A stretch of 44,776 nt of DNA from Phoronis ovalis. Its lineage: Eukaryota; Phoronida; Phoronidae. The position numbers and the translations under genes are program-made. Every line of letters starts with the position of its first letter. Within the stretch, counting starts at the first letter, position 1. This document shows, piece after piece, positions 1 through 12,700 of this stretch. The notes under the pieces were generated by a model. It searched no databases and was not told where the DNA came from. It worked only from the letters and a program-made list of their open reading frames with translations. The DNA lies in assembly GCA_028565635.1 (NCBI GenBank), contig JAOXYB010046946.1, positions 1 to 44,776 of the forward strand. The letters are read 5' to 3'.

Positions 1-399
1 GCTTTAGAGAATCTAACAAATGCCCGTTTCTTATTTCATCAAGTACCAGTTATAAAATCCACGTGCTGTCGCTTCTAGGGGTAAAAAATTGCCTAAAAAT
101 TTTTGACATAATTAATGGACTTGTCAGATACGAAAACATGAATCATAGATTCTATGCAGATGTATTACGTGAAAGAGTGAAATCTTAAAGGAACACTTGT
201 ATGTCCGCCAGATGTTAGAAGGAATTATAGCTCAGAAGATTGAAACATGTCCAACTGAAAATTTTATGCTATTAAAATCGCAACAAAAAAACAGGCATAC
301 ATGTACATCAAGTGGTCATTTGTTTTTATTCTCCAACAGGAACAGAGATATTTAATCTATGAACGACTTACAGTAATCTCCATTTATTACTTAATAAAG
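1..399. other. Left edge, no exon recognised
   Basis: No reading frame here matches the N-terminal part of amnionless that must precede the first recognised exon. A strong splice-acceptor-like site ends at 339 (pyrimidine tract then CAG), but the frame used downstream has a TGA at 360-362, so that acceptor cannot feed the AMN frame. Weaker acceptors end at 373 and 399. The stretch is therefore read as intron, with the signal-peptide exon or exons left of the window. Confidence 0.5.
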
Positions 400-3300
400 G
401 TATCACATTTGTTAATGACCGTCCTTCCAACTGGATGGATCCGGAAAATTGGTGTGTTCCTAAATTTGATATGGGAATAGACTGTCTAGAAGATCCACCA
501 CTTTTGGATACAGAGAAAGTTCCGTGTTACAACGATGACGTCATTTTCACCGAAGACAGTTCGTATTTTGTAAATATGGATTTTCAAGAAGACATTTATG
601 TCCGATCTTTTCAGCTTGAAAGAACGGTATGTACTACATGTTTTTTTTAGTAGAAATGTTATCATCCGTTATATTTTTTGCTAAACAGTTGTTATATAGT
701 CTATAATGAAAGTACTTTCTTATCAGTAAATCACCATTTTTTTTATCACACACTATGTATCATGAAATACAAAGAATATACAATACACATTGATTTATTG
801 TATAATAATCCGACAACTGGAGCACAAACATTGACTGTTGCAAAATAAATTATTTCCGACTTTTTGAATTGATCTCTTGGTAAATTAGAGAAAATCGTCA
901 TGCACAAGGTGATCGTTGAGTTCTAAGTTCACTGATTTCTTTATAAAAAATCAACTTAAGTTAATCCTCGTTCACCTTTCATCCAAGCAGATAATTAATG
1001 TTTTCATGTAAATATGTTTTTACTTTATTATAGTTGTTCACTACTCAAATGCTTGAAGAGTACTTCCGTACAGTGATTGGATTTTCTCAATTCCATCGAC
1101 CGCTACCTCCAAACAGGCATAAAGTTCAAATAACAGGCCATACCTGCTTCAATGATACCGGCTGTCAATGTGGTAATGACATAGGTTGGGTAAGTTTTGG
1201 AAAATTATACAACGAATGAAAAATGCACATTTACAATGAAAGAATTGTGTTTAAAATACCTACTTATAATATTCAGAATGCGGATACATTTAGTTACATG
1301 CGTGTTATGCTAAAAGACTTCCAAACATGAGTATTCTTCCTTCTACTTGTCCACAGAAAAAATTAACTGACTAGAACTCTGCGAGATCAGCCGTGTGTAA
1401 TTTGAAAGTAGTCCAGATTTTACTTGACTAAAAACTTTTAAACGCTGGATCAGATAGAGTTAATTCTACCATGTGCCCTTGTAATAAAGCAGAAAGTTTA
1501 TGCACACGTAACTTTTATTTAGATCAAAGAACAAATATGCGATATCATGAGAGATAAAGACGAATGTTATACAAAAGCACAGTGCACAAATTGGTTCATT
1601 CCTGTTGGTCATTGCTGCCAGACTTGCGGTAGGAATTATCTTGTGAAATATAACAATTGTGTTGTTGCTGCTTTTTTGTGAAAGGTCGCCAAAGTATTAT
1701 TATTTGTCTTTTGTATATTAAAACAATCAAGTATCGTAATAACTCGAACGAGCCGAATAAACATAAGTTCGCCCCTAGTTGCATATAAAAATTGGACTGA
1801 CTGAAATATCACAGTTTAGCAGTAAAACATACATATACGTGTGACAGCACTGGAACATTTTTATAGACAAGTTTTCCGTTATTTTGTAGGCTCAATGATT
1901 GTTGTGGACTACACTGCTGATTTTCACAAAATCCGTTTTAAGCAGTTCGTTGAAGACAGCTACATTAATTCAAAGGTATCTAAGCTACTCTTGTTTTATT
2001 CTACATTTCATTTTAATTCCTGACATTTTTTTATGAAATGTGCTTCCTAATTTTCTTTCATACTGTCCGTATAAACCTAAGTTTAAACATTTGTTGTATT
2101 TTGTTTTTCTTTTGTCACTGTTAAAATTGTATTGTGTCTTATTCCATGCAACAATGTATTGAAATACTGCTAAATTGGTTTTCAGTATATATTATATCTC
2201 AATCCCTTTATGCAATTGATGATGTTATAAATTTTAAGAAACCTTAAGATTTTTGTAAATTTATAAGCTGATATATAATCTGTGTAGATATCCGTAATGG
2301 CCGCAGGTAAACGTATTCTTCCAAAATCTTTGTTGTCACGGCTGATATCACATAGCATTCGCCCACAAGGCATTTCTCATTGATTTAAATAGAAACTATT
2401 TTTTGCGGACTCTTTGTGGAAAATTCTATCCAGTCATGAGTCAAGCGGGGAGTCAAGATCTTACATTGTATGTCTTACGCGTACTGCTGACAGGCTCATT
2501 CATCATCAATATTGTCTGTCATGGTCGACTTGAGACCTCCTGGTGGAAATTTTGGCAATCACATTTAGACAAACCACAGCTGCACCCTATGCAGAAGAAT
2601 TCTATCCATTTTCAATAAAAACATAGCATTCTTAAATTTTTTATTTTGTTTTGTTCCAGTAAAGTTTGTAGCAGTTAAAGCACGATCACTGTTTCCTATT
2701 ATTTGTCTGATATCACATAAGAACAACTAAAATTAAATTTGCACATGTGTATAATAATATGCTGTAACTAATAACAATAAATAGGATTTCCTTTCTACTT
2801 CAGGAAAGTGCCTATTCTCACACCAAAGTTATAGTGTCAAAGCGATTTGATGATGCGATCCAAATTGTGCTTACTGACTCAGTGAACGGACAAGAAGCTG
2901 CCATATTAGGTCCTATACTGGTGGATAAAATCAACGAGGGTACGTACCTACGTACATTTACAGCTAATAATTTTTTTCCATATTTTGTTAATTTTATAAT
3001 GTAAATGAAAACACAAGGTACATTTTCTTCAGGTAGAAATGGAACAATACACGGCTTACGACGGATGTACAACTACTGTTATCCATCTATAATTCTATGA
3101 AAATATGCTTTAGCACACCTGCAATTAAACTGAACAAAAGACTGTTCTACCATTTGATCTGACATTTGCAGGAAAAACGTGTACTTTTGTTTATTCCAAG
3201 TTATATTATGAGACTTATTAAGCAAGCCAAGTTTATTTACAGCACCACAGATTCAGGGTATAGCAAGGATAATATCTATTATTACTTCGGGGCTTCCTCA

Positions 3301-5873
3301 GACAACTACTACTAGTACTCCCGGACAAAGTACGGAAACTGACCAAAGCACTACAACTAGTGGAGCAGATGTTGAGTCCACTACTACAATTGTATCTACT
3401 ACTGGTGGTTCAGGAACCAATTGTAAGCAAATAGTTTTTATATATCTAATATCGCAACGTTACAAATGGAGAAATGTATCGTTTGAAAAAGATAGCACTA
3501 TTTGCTGTAGGCGGGGCGCTGATCACGACTTATATACATGCAGATATACATTTGAGTATTTTCCTATTCCAAATCCAGGTGGCAGGCTACCTATTAATGG
3601 CAAGAAAAGTTGCTATTTCGCATCTTATGTCTAGCTTATGCACTCCGTGCGTGACTGAGGTAAAATGTAATGACATCTAACGTTGCACGCAATTAGTGTG
3701 TAGCCTGTCGTGTACGTAGCATACGAACACTTACCTGGATCTATATGCCATGCAATGTACCTGTTTTGCTATGTACAATTCCCATTCAAAATGTTTTTTG
3801 CGAGAAATTGGATATTGGGATGGCCATCCTATTTTCACTTTGGTACAAGTGGTTTAGATAATGTTTTCTTTTCTCAAAATTATCACAAAATTCCTTTTTG
3901 TTTATCCAATACGAGATGAATAGTATAAGTAATTTACTTCTATAGTAGAATTTATAATAATTCTGTTGTCATGAAATAGAAACATAGATAATGAAATGTA
4001 TCGGATTCTAAATAAACAATTGTTTTAAAATTTTAACAGAGTAACTTTTTTCTCTATTTAGCCAGGTACACGGATTCGGGAGTCATTGCAGGATTATCAA
4101 GTGCCGGTGTAGCTGTTGTAGCTCTGATAATACTCGGCATCGCTTGTCTAGTAGTGCGCAGAGGGTAAGCTTTTCTTTACATGTAAAGAACTTTCTGGTA
4201 CGGGTATAATTACGGTAATATTACGTTTCATGCGTAACTACAGTGATAGAAAAAAGCAGTAATAAGCATAATACATATGCTATTGTTTGTGTCATTAACA
4301 TACAAGTATCTTATTTTATTGTAATACATTTTCGATTGTTTTTGATTTGATAATTATAGGTGATTAAGAAAATAATATTATTTTTAGCCACAATATTAAA
4401 ACACTATCTTTCAAGAAAAAATTATACGGACCAGACATACACGCAGATTTTAGTGATCCTACAAATCCGTCAGTTCGAGGATTCGACAATCCTGTGTATG
4501 GAGAAAACCCTATTCAAGGAACTCCGCTCCAGGTATTTGCTTATTATAAGCACGCGTGTTCTCAAATGGGTATAAATTTGCTGGATAAATCTTGGTAAAT
4601 AACATAATTGAAAGTTCTGATATCAACGCACCATGATTGCCTAATGGAAATTTGAGTTAAATGGACAAAAAATAGTACTGTAGCTTTATAATAGAAAACA
4701 TGAAGTTGTTTGCATGCAGATCGAAACTCTAAGTATGAAAAATCGACACAGTTGCTTTTTAATTTAAACAAGCTACTCTTTCCAGCGTTATTTCACATTA
4801 ATATTTGTATCTACACAATGCATGCAAGTATATGTTTGTGGTACATTGAACAATATCTCAGTCTTACGTTACTGTTTTACAGGACATGCATGCTCGTCGA
4901 CTCTCAGCTATGGGTGGTTTCGATAATCCTCTGTATGATAATCCAATGCAGGTACGTGTTAGCAAAGCGGTGTTTGAAGTTTCAGTTGTATTCACGCATT
5001 TGGTATGAGGACACAATTGATTTCCCCATCCACTTCTATAGTAAATTCATGTAATTTAAATCATTATAAACATTTCCCAAACATTGCGCGAAAGCTAATG
5101 ACCTGTTAAAAACTGAAGATTATTTTGCATACTACTCCCAGTTAATTTTTCGTGCAGGCATGACCACCAACATTTTTTGCTATTCCACTATGTAACTACC
5201 CCAGGAAAATGTAACCTAACGACTGGCAAAATTCATATCTTTGTCCTAGCTCAAATAATCCTATCAAATTTTGGTTTATTTTACTTTAAAAAGCTAATAT
5301 TAGTTTCAATCTCTTGTACAGTGATTTCCCTTTCAACAGAAACGAACAAAAAAGCCAGTGCCAAGGAGGAAAAAAGAAAAAAAATCATAAATTTAAGGTT
5401 AACGGACTTCTTCCAGCAGGGCCAGACCACTCCGTCATCACTACGGTTATATCAATTGTGACCTTATGCCATTTAGGCAAAAATGAATAATATTATTATG
5501 ACTGTGACTTTCAATAGTTTTGCAGAAAGTATCAAGTGGACTACTGAATGTTGTATCATATCCAGTACGATGTGTATGATGCAACCATTTCACATATGCG
5601 TTATATATTTTTTGGCAATAGAAAAGATTATACTATAAATGTGCATTTTACAAAAAGTACCGTTTTTCACGATTCAAAACTGAAGTTGATACATGAAATA
5701 CAGTCACTAAGTTATATTACTGAGTAGACATTGCTCTGTCAAAGTTTTTCAAGCAAAAATGAAAATTGTTTGCCTTATTTTAGGAGACATTCTACAATGA
5801 TCCAAGCAAAACTGATTCAAATATAATCAGGAATCCTGTTTATGACTCCATAATTGAAGAAAGCAGTGCATAA
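400..5873 (+). CDS. AMN: Amnionless (cubilin co-receptor), 3' ten exons
   Basis: Type I membrane protein that anchors cubilin and drives its endocytosis (family knowledge). Exons read from sequence: ~400-626, 1034-1189, 1523-1628, 1890-1975, 2804-2939, 3243-3422, 4062-4164, 4388-4532, 4883-4951, 5784-5873; all GT-AG, phases compatible, about 431 residues. Diagnostic matches to amnionless: DTEKVPCYNDDVIF in exon 1, the cysteine pairs CFNDTGCQCGND and PVGHCCQTCG of the Cys-rich domain split over exons 2-3, then a region resembling the post-Cys-rich domain (exons 4-6), a Thr/Ser-rich stalk (exon 6), one transmembrane helix (exon 7, about 20 hydrophobic residues ending LVVRR) and a tail with NPxY signals. 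Human AMN is about 453 aa with the same order, so the signal peptide and first ~70-100 residues are missing here. The first exon could instead begin at 374. Introns (223-832 bp) contain nothing recognisable except a repeat at 2527-2564. Confidence 0.92.
2527..2564. repeat. Dispersed 38-bp repeat, copy A
   Basis: About 33 of 38 positions match 28339-28376 in the same orientation; both begin GACTT and contain GGAAATTTTGG. Copy A is in the AMN intron 1976-2803. Two copies 26 kb apart suggest a fragment of an interspersed element; no ends are visible. Confidence 0.6.
4388..5873 (+). CDS. AMN: AMN cytoplasmic-tail exons with three NPxY signals
   Basis: The last three exons encode the tail after the membrane helix. 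Exon 4388-4532 carries GFDNPVYGENPIQ, exon 4883-4951 carries GFDNPLYDNPMQ, and exon 5784-5873 carries IRNPVYDS and the stop (TAA 5871-5873). The first two share the pattern F-D-N-P-(V/L)-Y...N-P-(I/M)-Q and both end exactly at CAG before the donor, which suggests exon duplication. NPxY/FxNPxF motifs in amnionless tails bind clathrin adaptors such as Dab2 and ARH (family knowledge). FDNPVY is the same six residues as the LDL-receptor internalisation signal. The third copy has Ile instead of Phe at the first position and may be weaker. Confidence 0.88.
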
Positions 5874-5936
5874 GTGTACAATAGTCATTATACACATGCA
5901 GTTAATTGTTCTTAAAGTATCTTTATTGGCGACATG

Positions 5937-5991
5937 AATAAAGCTGTGAGGAATATTCTGTGGAAGGTTATAGCGATTTTCTTATAATAAA
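5937..5991 (+). terminator. AMN poly(A) signals
   Basis: AATAAA occurs at 5937-5942 and again at 5986-5991, 64 and 113 nt after the AMN stop codon. Either would give a short 3' UTR. Assignment to AMN is inferred from strand and distance. Confidence 0.6.
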
Positions 5992-6026
5992 GCTTACAAA
6001 ACAATTTTTGTATACCACAAAAAGGT

Positions 6027-6032
6027 TTTATT
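6027..6032 (-). terminator. PKS poly(A) signal candidate
   Basis: TTTATT on the plus strand reads AATAAA on the minus strand, about 490 nt past the synthase stop. It lies within 40-90 bp of the AMN poly(A) signals, so the two convergent genes end almost on top of each other. No gene was seen in 6033-6519, which is read as the synthase 3' UTR. Confidence 0.45.
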
Positions 6033-6519
6033 TGTCTTGATAGAGTATAAAGTGCGTACAATACTAACTCTTAATTCATGAATCATATTCATATTTCCTT
6101 TACAAAAAAAGCACAAATCTGTTTTAAAACAATCACACTGTATACAAAAAGACTGAAGCGATATCAGAAATTGAGAAACAAAATGTTAGAAGCAGATTCT
6201 TGTGGAGAAATTGTTATTACTCCTATTGAATACTTTGGCTTCATGCATTTTATTACAACTAAATATGTATATAGATTATGTTTATGTGTTGAAGGTTAGC
6301 GGGCAAGTCATGATTACATTTGTCACCGTTTCCTATAAATCTCTGTACAAATTCATGTTAATATCTTGTATTAAAAATTGAGACACATCGTGACAGTGCC
6401 TAGAGACTTCGTCCTTCGAGATATATCTTACTAAAATTTTAGTTACTTTTGATAATTTAAAGTATTATTATTTTTGGTATGTATATATATCCTTTGACAG
6501 TCTTTTTAGCAGCCATTAA

Positions 6520-6791
6520 TTACAATGTTTTACTAGAAATCACAACACCACCTTCCAACGCTTTTTCTAATAACGTAGATGTTGTCATGCCACCAAGAAT
6601 ATCCAACTGGGACACACTCAAATCATATTCTTTAGTCAACCAACTGACCATATCGACCGCCATCAAGGAGTCTACACCATATTCTGTCATCGGCTGGTTG
6701 ATATCAATCTGGTCGGCTGGGACACACAGGATTTCACTAAGTTTGTTTATCACTTTATCCATCATTTCGTCCTTGTCGATTTCGCCCGTAT
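6520..6791 (-). CDS. PKS exon 4: acyl carrier protein domain and C-terminus
   Basis: The acceptor is ATTCAG before ATACGGGC; the first codon is split G|AT (Asp2329). The exon encodes a carrier-protein fold with the phosphopantetheine motif EYGVDSLMAVDM, attachment serine about residue 2370. It ends TAA after GGVVISSKTL with no further domain. No additional coding exon compatible with a thioesterase was seen between the stop and the AMN gene. The long open frame running upstream of this exon (to 6957) is intron read-through. Confidence 0.93.
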
Positions 6792-9700
6792 CTGAATGAC
6801 ATAAATTAATAAACATTAGGAAATTGATAATTTCGAAAAGGGATATCATGTAAGCGTATCTTATTGCGACAGTGCGAGAGTTACTTTTTAAAATATCAAA
6901 CAAGTTTAAAATAAACAATATATTCAAAGTTACAGAAAATGCGTGTTCATAATTCAAGAGATCTGTTAACGGTAAAGAGTAAACGGCTGTAATCTTATAC
7001 TTAAATGATTAACTAACCTGTTTGTTTTTTCTTAGTCGTAACCAGGTGTCTAAACTTCATATGTTCTTTATAACAAAACTGCAGAGTTTGTTCCCAAGCC
7101 ATATTAGCTACTGTTACAACAGCAGGTAATTGTGGCTGTCTAAACAACTCACTCATCAATTGTAAATATTCAGTAATGTGTAAAGTCTTCACACCCTTGG
7201 AATCAGTAATTTTCGCAGCGATGGGTTTATCTTCCAAGTATCCTGCACCTTTGACAGCACCAAATTGTAGAGATATTGCAGGCAAGCCTTTTTGACGTCG
7301 GTATGTTGCCAAAGCATCAAGGAAACCATTTCCTGCAGAATAACTGGCCTGTTCAGGGTTACCATATAGAGTACATACAGATGACAGCATCATAAAAATA
7401 TCTATATCCATGTCTTTGGTACATTCGTGGAGGTACCAAGCACCCATGGCTTTAGCGCCAAGACCGTTAGCTAACTGTTTATGGGATAAAGCTGCTAAAT
7501 TGTTGTCGTCAATTACGCCAGCAAGATGGAAAATGCCTTTGACAGGTGGTGCCTTTTTACTGAGTGTAGTAATCATTTCATGCACAGCATCGCGCTTGGA
7601 TGTATCAACACACATTTCGTAAACGGTAGCCTTTAATTTCTTTAGGTAATTAACCGTGCATCGTTGCAGTTGCGTCTTGCATCCACTTCGAGACACCATA
7701 ACAACATGCTTAGCGCCTTTTTCTGCCAACCATCGTGAAAATGCTAGCCCAATACCCCCAAAAGCGCCTGTAACAATGTATGTGGCATCTGCTTTGAAAA
7801 GCTCTTGAGATGCTTGGATATTTTCTGGGACAAAATTGTCTGGAATCTCCAATACAATTTTACCACGGTGACGCCCTTTAGCCATCCACCGCAGGGTATC
7901 TTTATATTCACCAATAGGTCGACTTACTGTAATAGCTGGTGATAATTTACCAGTTTCTATCAAGTTAGCAACTTTCAATAAACGTTGGCGAAGCTCGGTA
8001 GGCTGTTGTTGGGTCATCAAATCTATCTGACAGGAGATGAAAGATTTGTTATTTAGTAAACTTTTCAGATGAATAGGAGAGTTTTCAAGCATGTCACGTT
8101 TACCAATTTCGCAAAATCTGCCTCCAGGTTTGAGCACACTGACGCCTTTTGCAATAAATTCACCAGCTAAACTGTTCAGAACTACATCTACGCCTTCATC
8201 GTTTGTCCATCGTTTGATGTCATCAGAAAATAAAGCAGATCTAGAGTTTGCCACGTATTCAATACCGCATTCACGGCGCAAATATTCTCTTTTCTCTTCT
8301 GAACCTGCAGTACAGAATATTTTAGCGCCGAGGTGTTTGGCTATCTTGATAGCAGCTTGGCCGACACCACCTGTAGCAGAGTGAATAAGGACAGATTCGC
8401 CTTTTTTCAAACCAGCCTTTTCAACTAGAGCATGATAAGCTGTAACAAATACCATGCCAATGCCACCAGCTTCCGCCCAGCTGATATTAGGCGGCTTTGG
8501 AATGACAAGACGAGCATCAGCCACAGCATAAGCCGCTAAGCAACAATCAGCCAGAGTAAAAACTTCATCACCAACTTTAACGTTTGTGACGTCACTACCA
8601 ATCTTCTCAACGACACCGGCACCTTCTAGACCAAACTGACGCGTCATCGGAAGATCTTCTAACAAACCCATAGACATCATTACATCTTTAAAATTGACAC
8701 CAGCGGCTTTGATTTTAATTAGCACTTCCCCAGATGCTAATGGAGCTTTTGGTAGTTCACAGTAATACACGTCATCAACATCGCGAACACCTACAGGACA
8801 TTCCAATCTCCAGTAAGGAGTGTTGACACTAGACGGCGCAATGACATTTTGACGCAGCACACGAGGGACTAAAGTTTCGTTCTTTCGCACCACGCTCTCT
8901 CTTTCCTCTTTAGGTGGTTTGTAAAAAAGCTCTGCAAGTTGACTAACCAAAGTATCAATATCTGCTGTTCCATCTAGATCTACAGAATAACTAGGTACAT
9001 TGGTCATCTCGTTACTAACAACACGTTGAAAACCGACAGCTAGAGAACCTTCAGGATTACTGCAGTCAAATGCACCATTCTCTGTTAATACCCAGAAACT
9101 GATAATAGTGCTACTTGCTGCATGTATTGATTTGGCTAAAGAAAGCAATTTATCAAGAGAAATGTCTGTTTTATCCCAACAATAGACAACGTTTGTATCT
9201 TCTTTCCATAACTTTTCAAATTGTATACTGTCGGTGATTTCAACACAGTGGACTTTTTCAGCTGCTAAGGCCTTTGGAACAGCTTTAACTAAATTACTTT
9301 GTTTGTTGTACAGCATCGTCCATTTGGAATTCTTGATGACATCAGGTTCAGGTGCAATGGTGATTGGTTTCTGGCCAATCAAAATGGAATGGAAAAATTC
9401 CTTTTCTGTTGATAGACCAACCACATTCTCCAAGCCATTCTTTTTCAATACATCCATCCAACCATCTAAACGCATCCAACAACAATCTTTTCGCTCATCA
9501 TTGTAAACCCAGCACAATGCTAGAGCACCAAACACTACCTCAGTGATAAAGCATGTGTTCGTAGCTTCATAGAACACTAACCATCCACCATCACATACCA
9601 TATCTTTCATGCTTTGTGTACCGGTATTAACATTAGCACAAGCATGAAGATTATCCACACAAAGCAACACATCAGCTGTACCGGGAACAAAACCTTGTTC

Positions 9701-12700
9701 AACGACACCTTTTTCCATTTCAAATGCTTGGTATTTTACACAGTGAGCATAGTCTTCCAGTGTTTGTTGAGCATGAAGGAAAAACGTAGCATCATGGTCT
9801 GTGAACAGATACTCAATTCTGCCTGCGTCTACTAATGGTTGAATTGCTTTCAAAACGTAGCGAGCTAATCCTCCCATACGGCCACCAACTTCGAAAATGC
9901 GGATGATCTTTTTCTTTTTTGCAAGTTCAAAAATGGCTTTGGCAATAATTTCGCTGCCGATTTTGTAATAAAGTCTTGTAGTAAGAGTATCCATGAAATA
10001 TGTAGCCAAATGTTCTGCTGCAAACAAAACAGACAAGCCAACACCAGGATCCTTCAAAGATTCGGGGAGAAGATCACCCATACGTCTCAACATTTTCACT
10101 TCAGTGTTAATTTCTGGAATGTCACGATCTATGCCATCAAGAATCTTGGGAATATCTTCCAACTTGATATCTGTATCATGAGCAGCAACTTGACGCAATC
10201 TTGCAACCCATCGGGGATTTCTGGCTGCTACCTCGTCTTCGTCTAGAGTTGAAAGGGCATTGCGCGAGTAAGTGATGCAAATTTTCTGTAATATTGGCAT
10301 GGCGGCCTCTGTTTTCTTAACTGCTGCCATTTCATCAGGATAAAGGCGATCCAGTCTTTTCTGATCCATAAATTCATGAAGGTCTGACGTACTTGGAAAT
10401 ACGGTTTTTCTCGGCTGCCATTCTGTAGTATACAAACAGGATTTCAAATCAACACCTGTTCTTGACCCAGACACATTCCTTGCTACAAAACCTTTGATTT
10501 CTGCCAACATTTCACCATTCTCTTTAGTCATGTAGATGTCTGCTAAAAATTCAATTGCGTGTATATCCAAGATTTTTGCATAAGCTAGCACAGTCTCGCC
10601 GACTGGAAGCTTCGGTACAAACATGCGCAAAGACTCTATTCTAACTGGAATATACATAGTAGTGCCCAAGTTTGATGCAGCAAGAGAAACTTGGAAAGCA
10701 CCGTCAAGAATACAGGTATTGATTCGTTCGAGATCATTTTCGGGCGGTGTTAGGTAGCCAATAGCTTCACCATCACCAATAAAAACACGTTCTAAAGACT
10801 GAAATAATGGTCCAATTTTCAAACCAAGATTTTTCAATTTGGAGTAATGTTGTTCTTGTGTCTCTGTCTTAGGACACCTGCTAAAGATGGCTTCCACAGG
10901 AAGAATATCTGGAATAGTATGATCATCAGATACTATATGGACTTCACCTGAAGAATGATTGCCACCGTCAGAATGTAGCTGAATGGCAGATCCGTTACGA
11001 GTTGAACGAACTTGTGTGCCTTTTCCAGAGTCATTGAGGATAACAGGGTTGGTAAAGCGTAAATTTTTTAGCCAAGGATTGTCATTCTCGCTGAAACATA
11101 ACTGAGTCATAAATTCAATGTGGCCCGCACCTGGTAAGACTAATCTATCGTTTACCCAATGTTGACCTAAATATGGAAAAACATCTGGTGACAAGAAACC
11201 ATCTTGTCCTTTGTAGGTTCTATCCACTTGACCCAAACGCATCTTAGTTCTTGATTCAGCTTCAGACCAATGAGATTGATGTTGCCAGGCATATGTTGGT
11301 ATTGGAGCCCATTCACATAAATTGTTGTTCACGTTCTTCCAATCAATACCAGTTCCATTAACATACAATTGACCAAGAGCCTTCAAGAGACACATTCTGT
11401 CATCTTGTTGCCGTTGGCATGATACAACAAGAGTTGCTCCACCTTTGTTTAATTCTCTGGCGGTTTGATTAATAGAAGACAACAATGTGGCGGCTGAACC
11501 CAGTTCTAGGAAAATATCAACTTGGTGGTCACTGAATAAAGCTTTTGTTCCACCTAAGAAATCTACTTTGTTGCGAATATTATCCCACCAATACTGACAA
11601 TCAAATTTGCCCGTGTACAAATCACCAGTCAACGTTGAATAAAATCCGGCAGTTTGAATCTTAGACGCATTTAACTTTCCTTGAAGAACACTAAAAAATT
11701 CATCCTTCATTGGTTCCATATGGGGTGTGTGGAAAGCACGCAAGACTCGTAGCTGTTTTGCTTTTGTAGGATTGGCTTTCTCAATAGCTGCAATGGTATC
11801 TTTGTTTCCAGCAAGAGTAACGGACCCAGGGGAATTTATGCAAGCAATATACATATCATTGTATTTAGCAATCATTTTCTCTGCTTCTTCTGGAGTCGCA
11901 CGCAAAGCTGCCATACCCCCTGGTTTTACGAGGGTAGTTTGCAAGCGAGCACGTTGATAAATTACTGCAACAGCATCTTCAAGGGATAAGCCACCACAAG
12001 CATATGCAGCGCCTACCTCTCCAAGACTGTGGCCTATGACACAATCAGGCTTGATACCCCAGTGTGTATATAAATTAAACAAAGCTATTTGATTGAAAAG
12101 GATAGACGGTAAGGCGCATTCTATTTCATTAATAGCTTCTTCGGTTGGTGAACCACAGAAAACGCCATATTTCTTGAGAAGGGAACAACCAGTTATCTTT
12201 TTGTAGGCTTCATCACATCTGCTGACAGCATCACGATAAACAGATTCGGTTGAATACAGCTGACGACCCATAGCAGGCCACTGTTGACCCTGTCCTGGAA
12301 ATACCATGCACACAACTGGCTTTTCAGGCTTTGCAGGAGAACTACCAACAACCATCTCATCAGCTCTACCATTATTAATGTAGTTTTGTAGTGTTTCTCT
12401 AAATCCATCTCCAGAATTTGCAATCACGGCCATGCGGTTGTTGTGATGAACGCGACGGTTAGACTGCCATCCCACAGCTGCTTTGGCATCAAGATCATGT
12501 TCGAATGAAAGCCATTTCTCTGCTGTTGACGACAAAGCACCCGACGACTTAGCAGATAACGGAATTATAATGGACTGACCAGTGCTTTTATTTGATCCAA
12601 ATTTCCAACCAGCTATTTCCTTTGTAGGGAACTCAGATTTCTCTTTAGGAAATTCTTCAAATATGGCATGAGCCAAAGCACCACCAAAACCAAAGCTATT

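Noticed and set aside
340-399. Strong acceptor-like site ending at 339 as the start of the first AMN exon
   Set aside because: The AMN frame meets TGA at 360-362, so the exon must start after that point.
4710-5054. 114-codon plus-strand frame
   Set aside because: It runs in another frame across the AMN exon 4883-4951 and both flanking introns.
6792-6957. Minus-strand frame extending upstream of the ACP exon
   Set aside because: It is intron read-through: the acceptor ATTCAG at 6792 exactly continues the phase-1 donor at 7018.
7410-12423. Several 60-97-codon frames opposite or overlapping the PKS exon
   Set aside because: They are shadows of a strongly conserved coding exon and have no features of their own.
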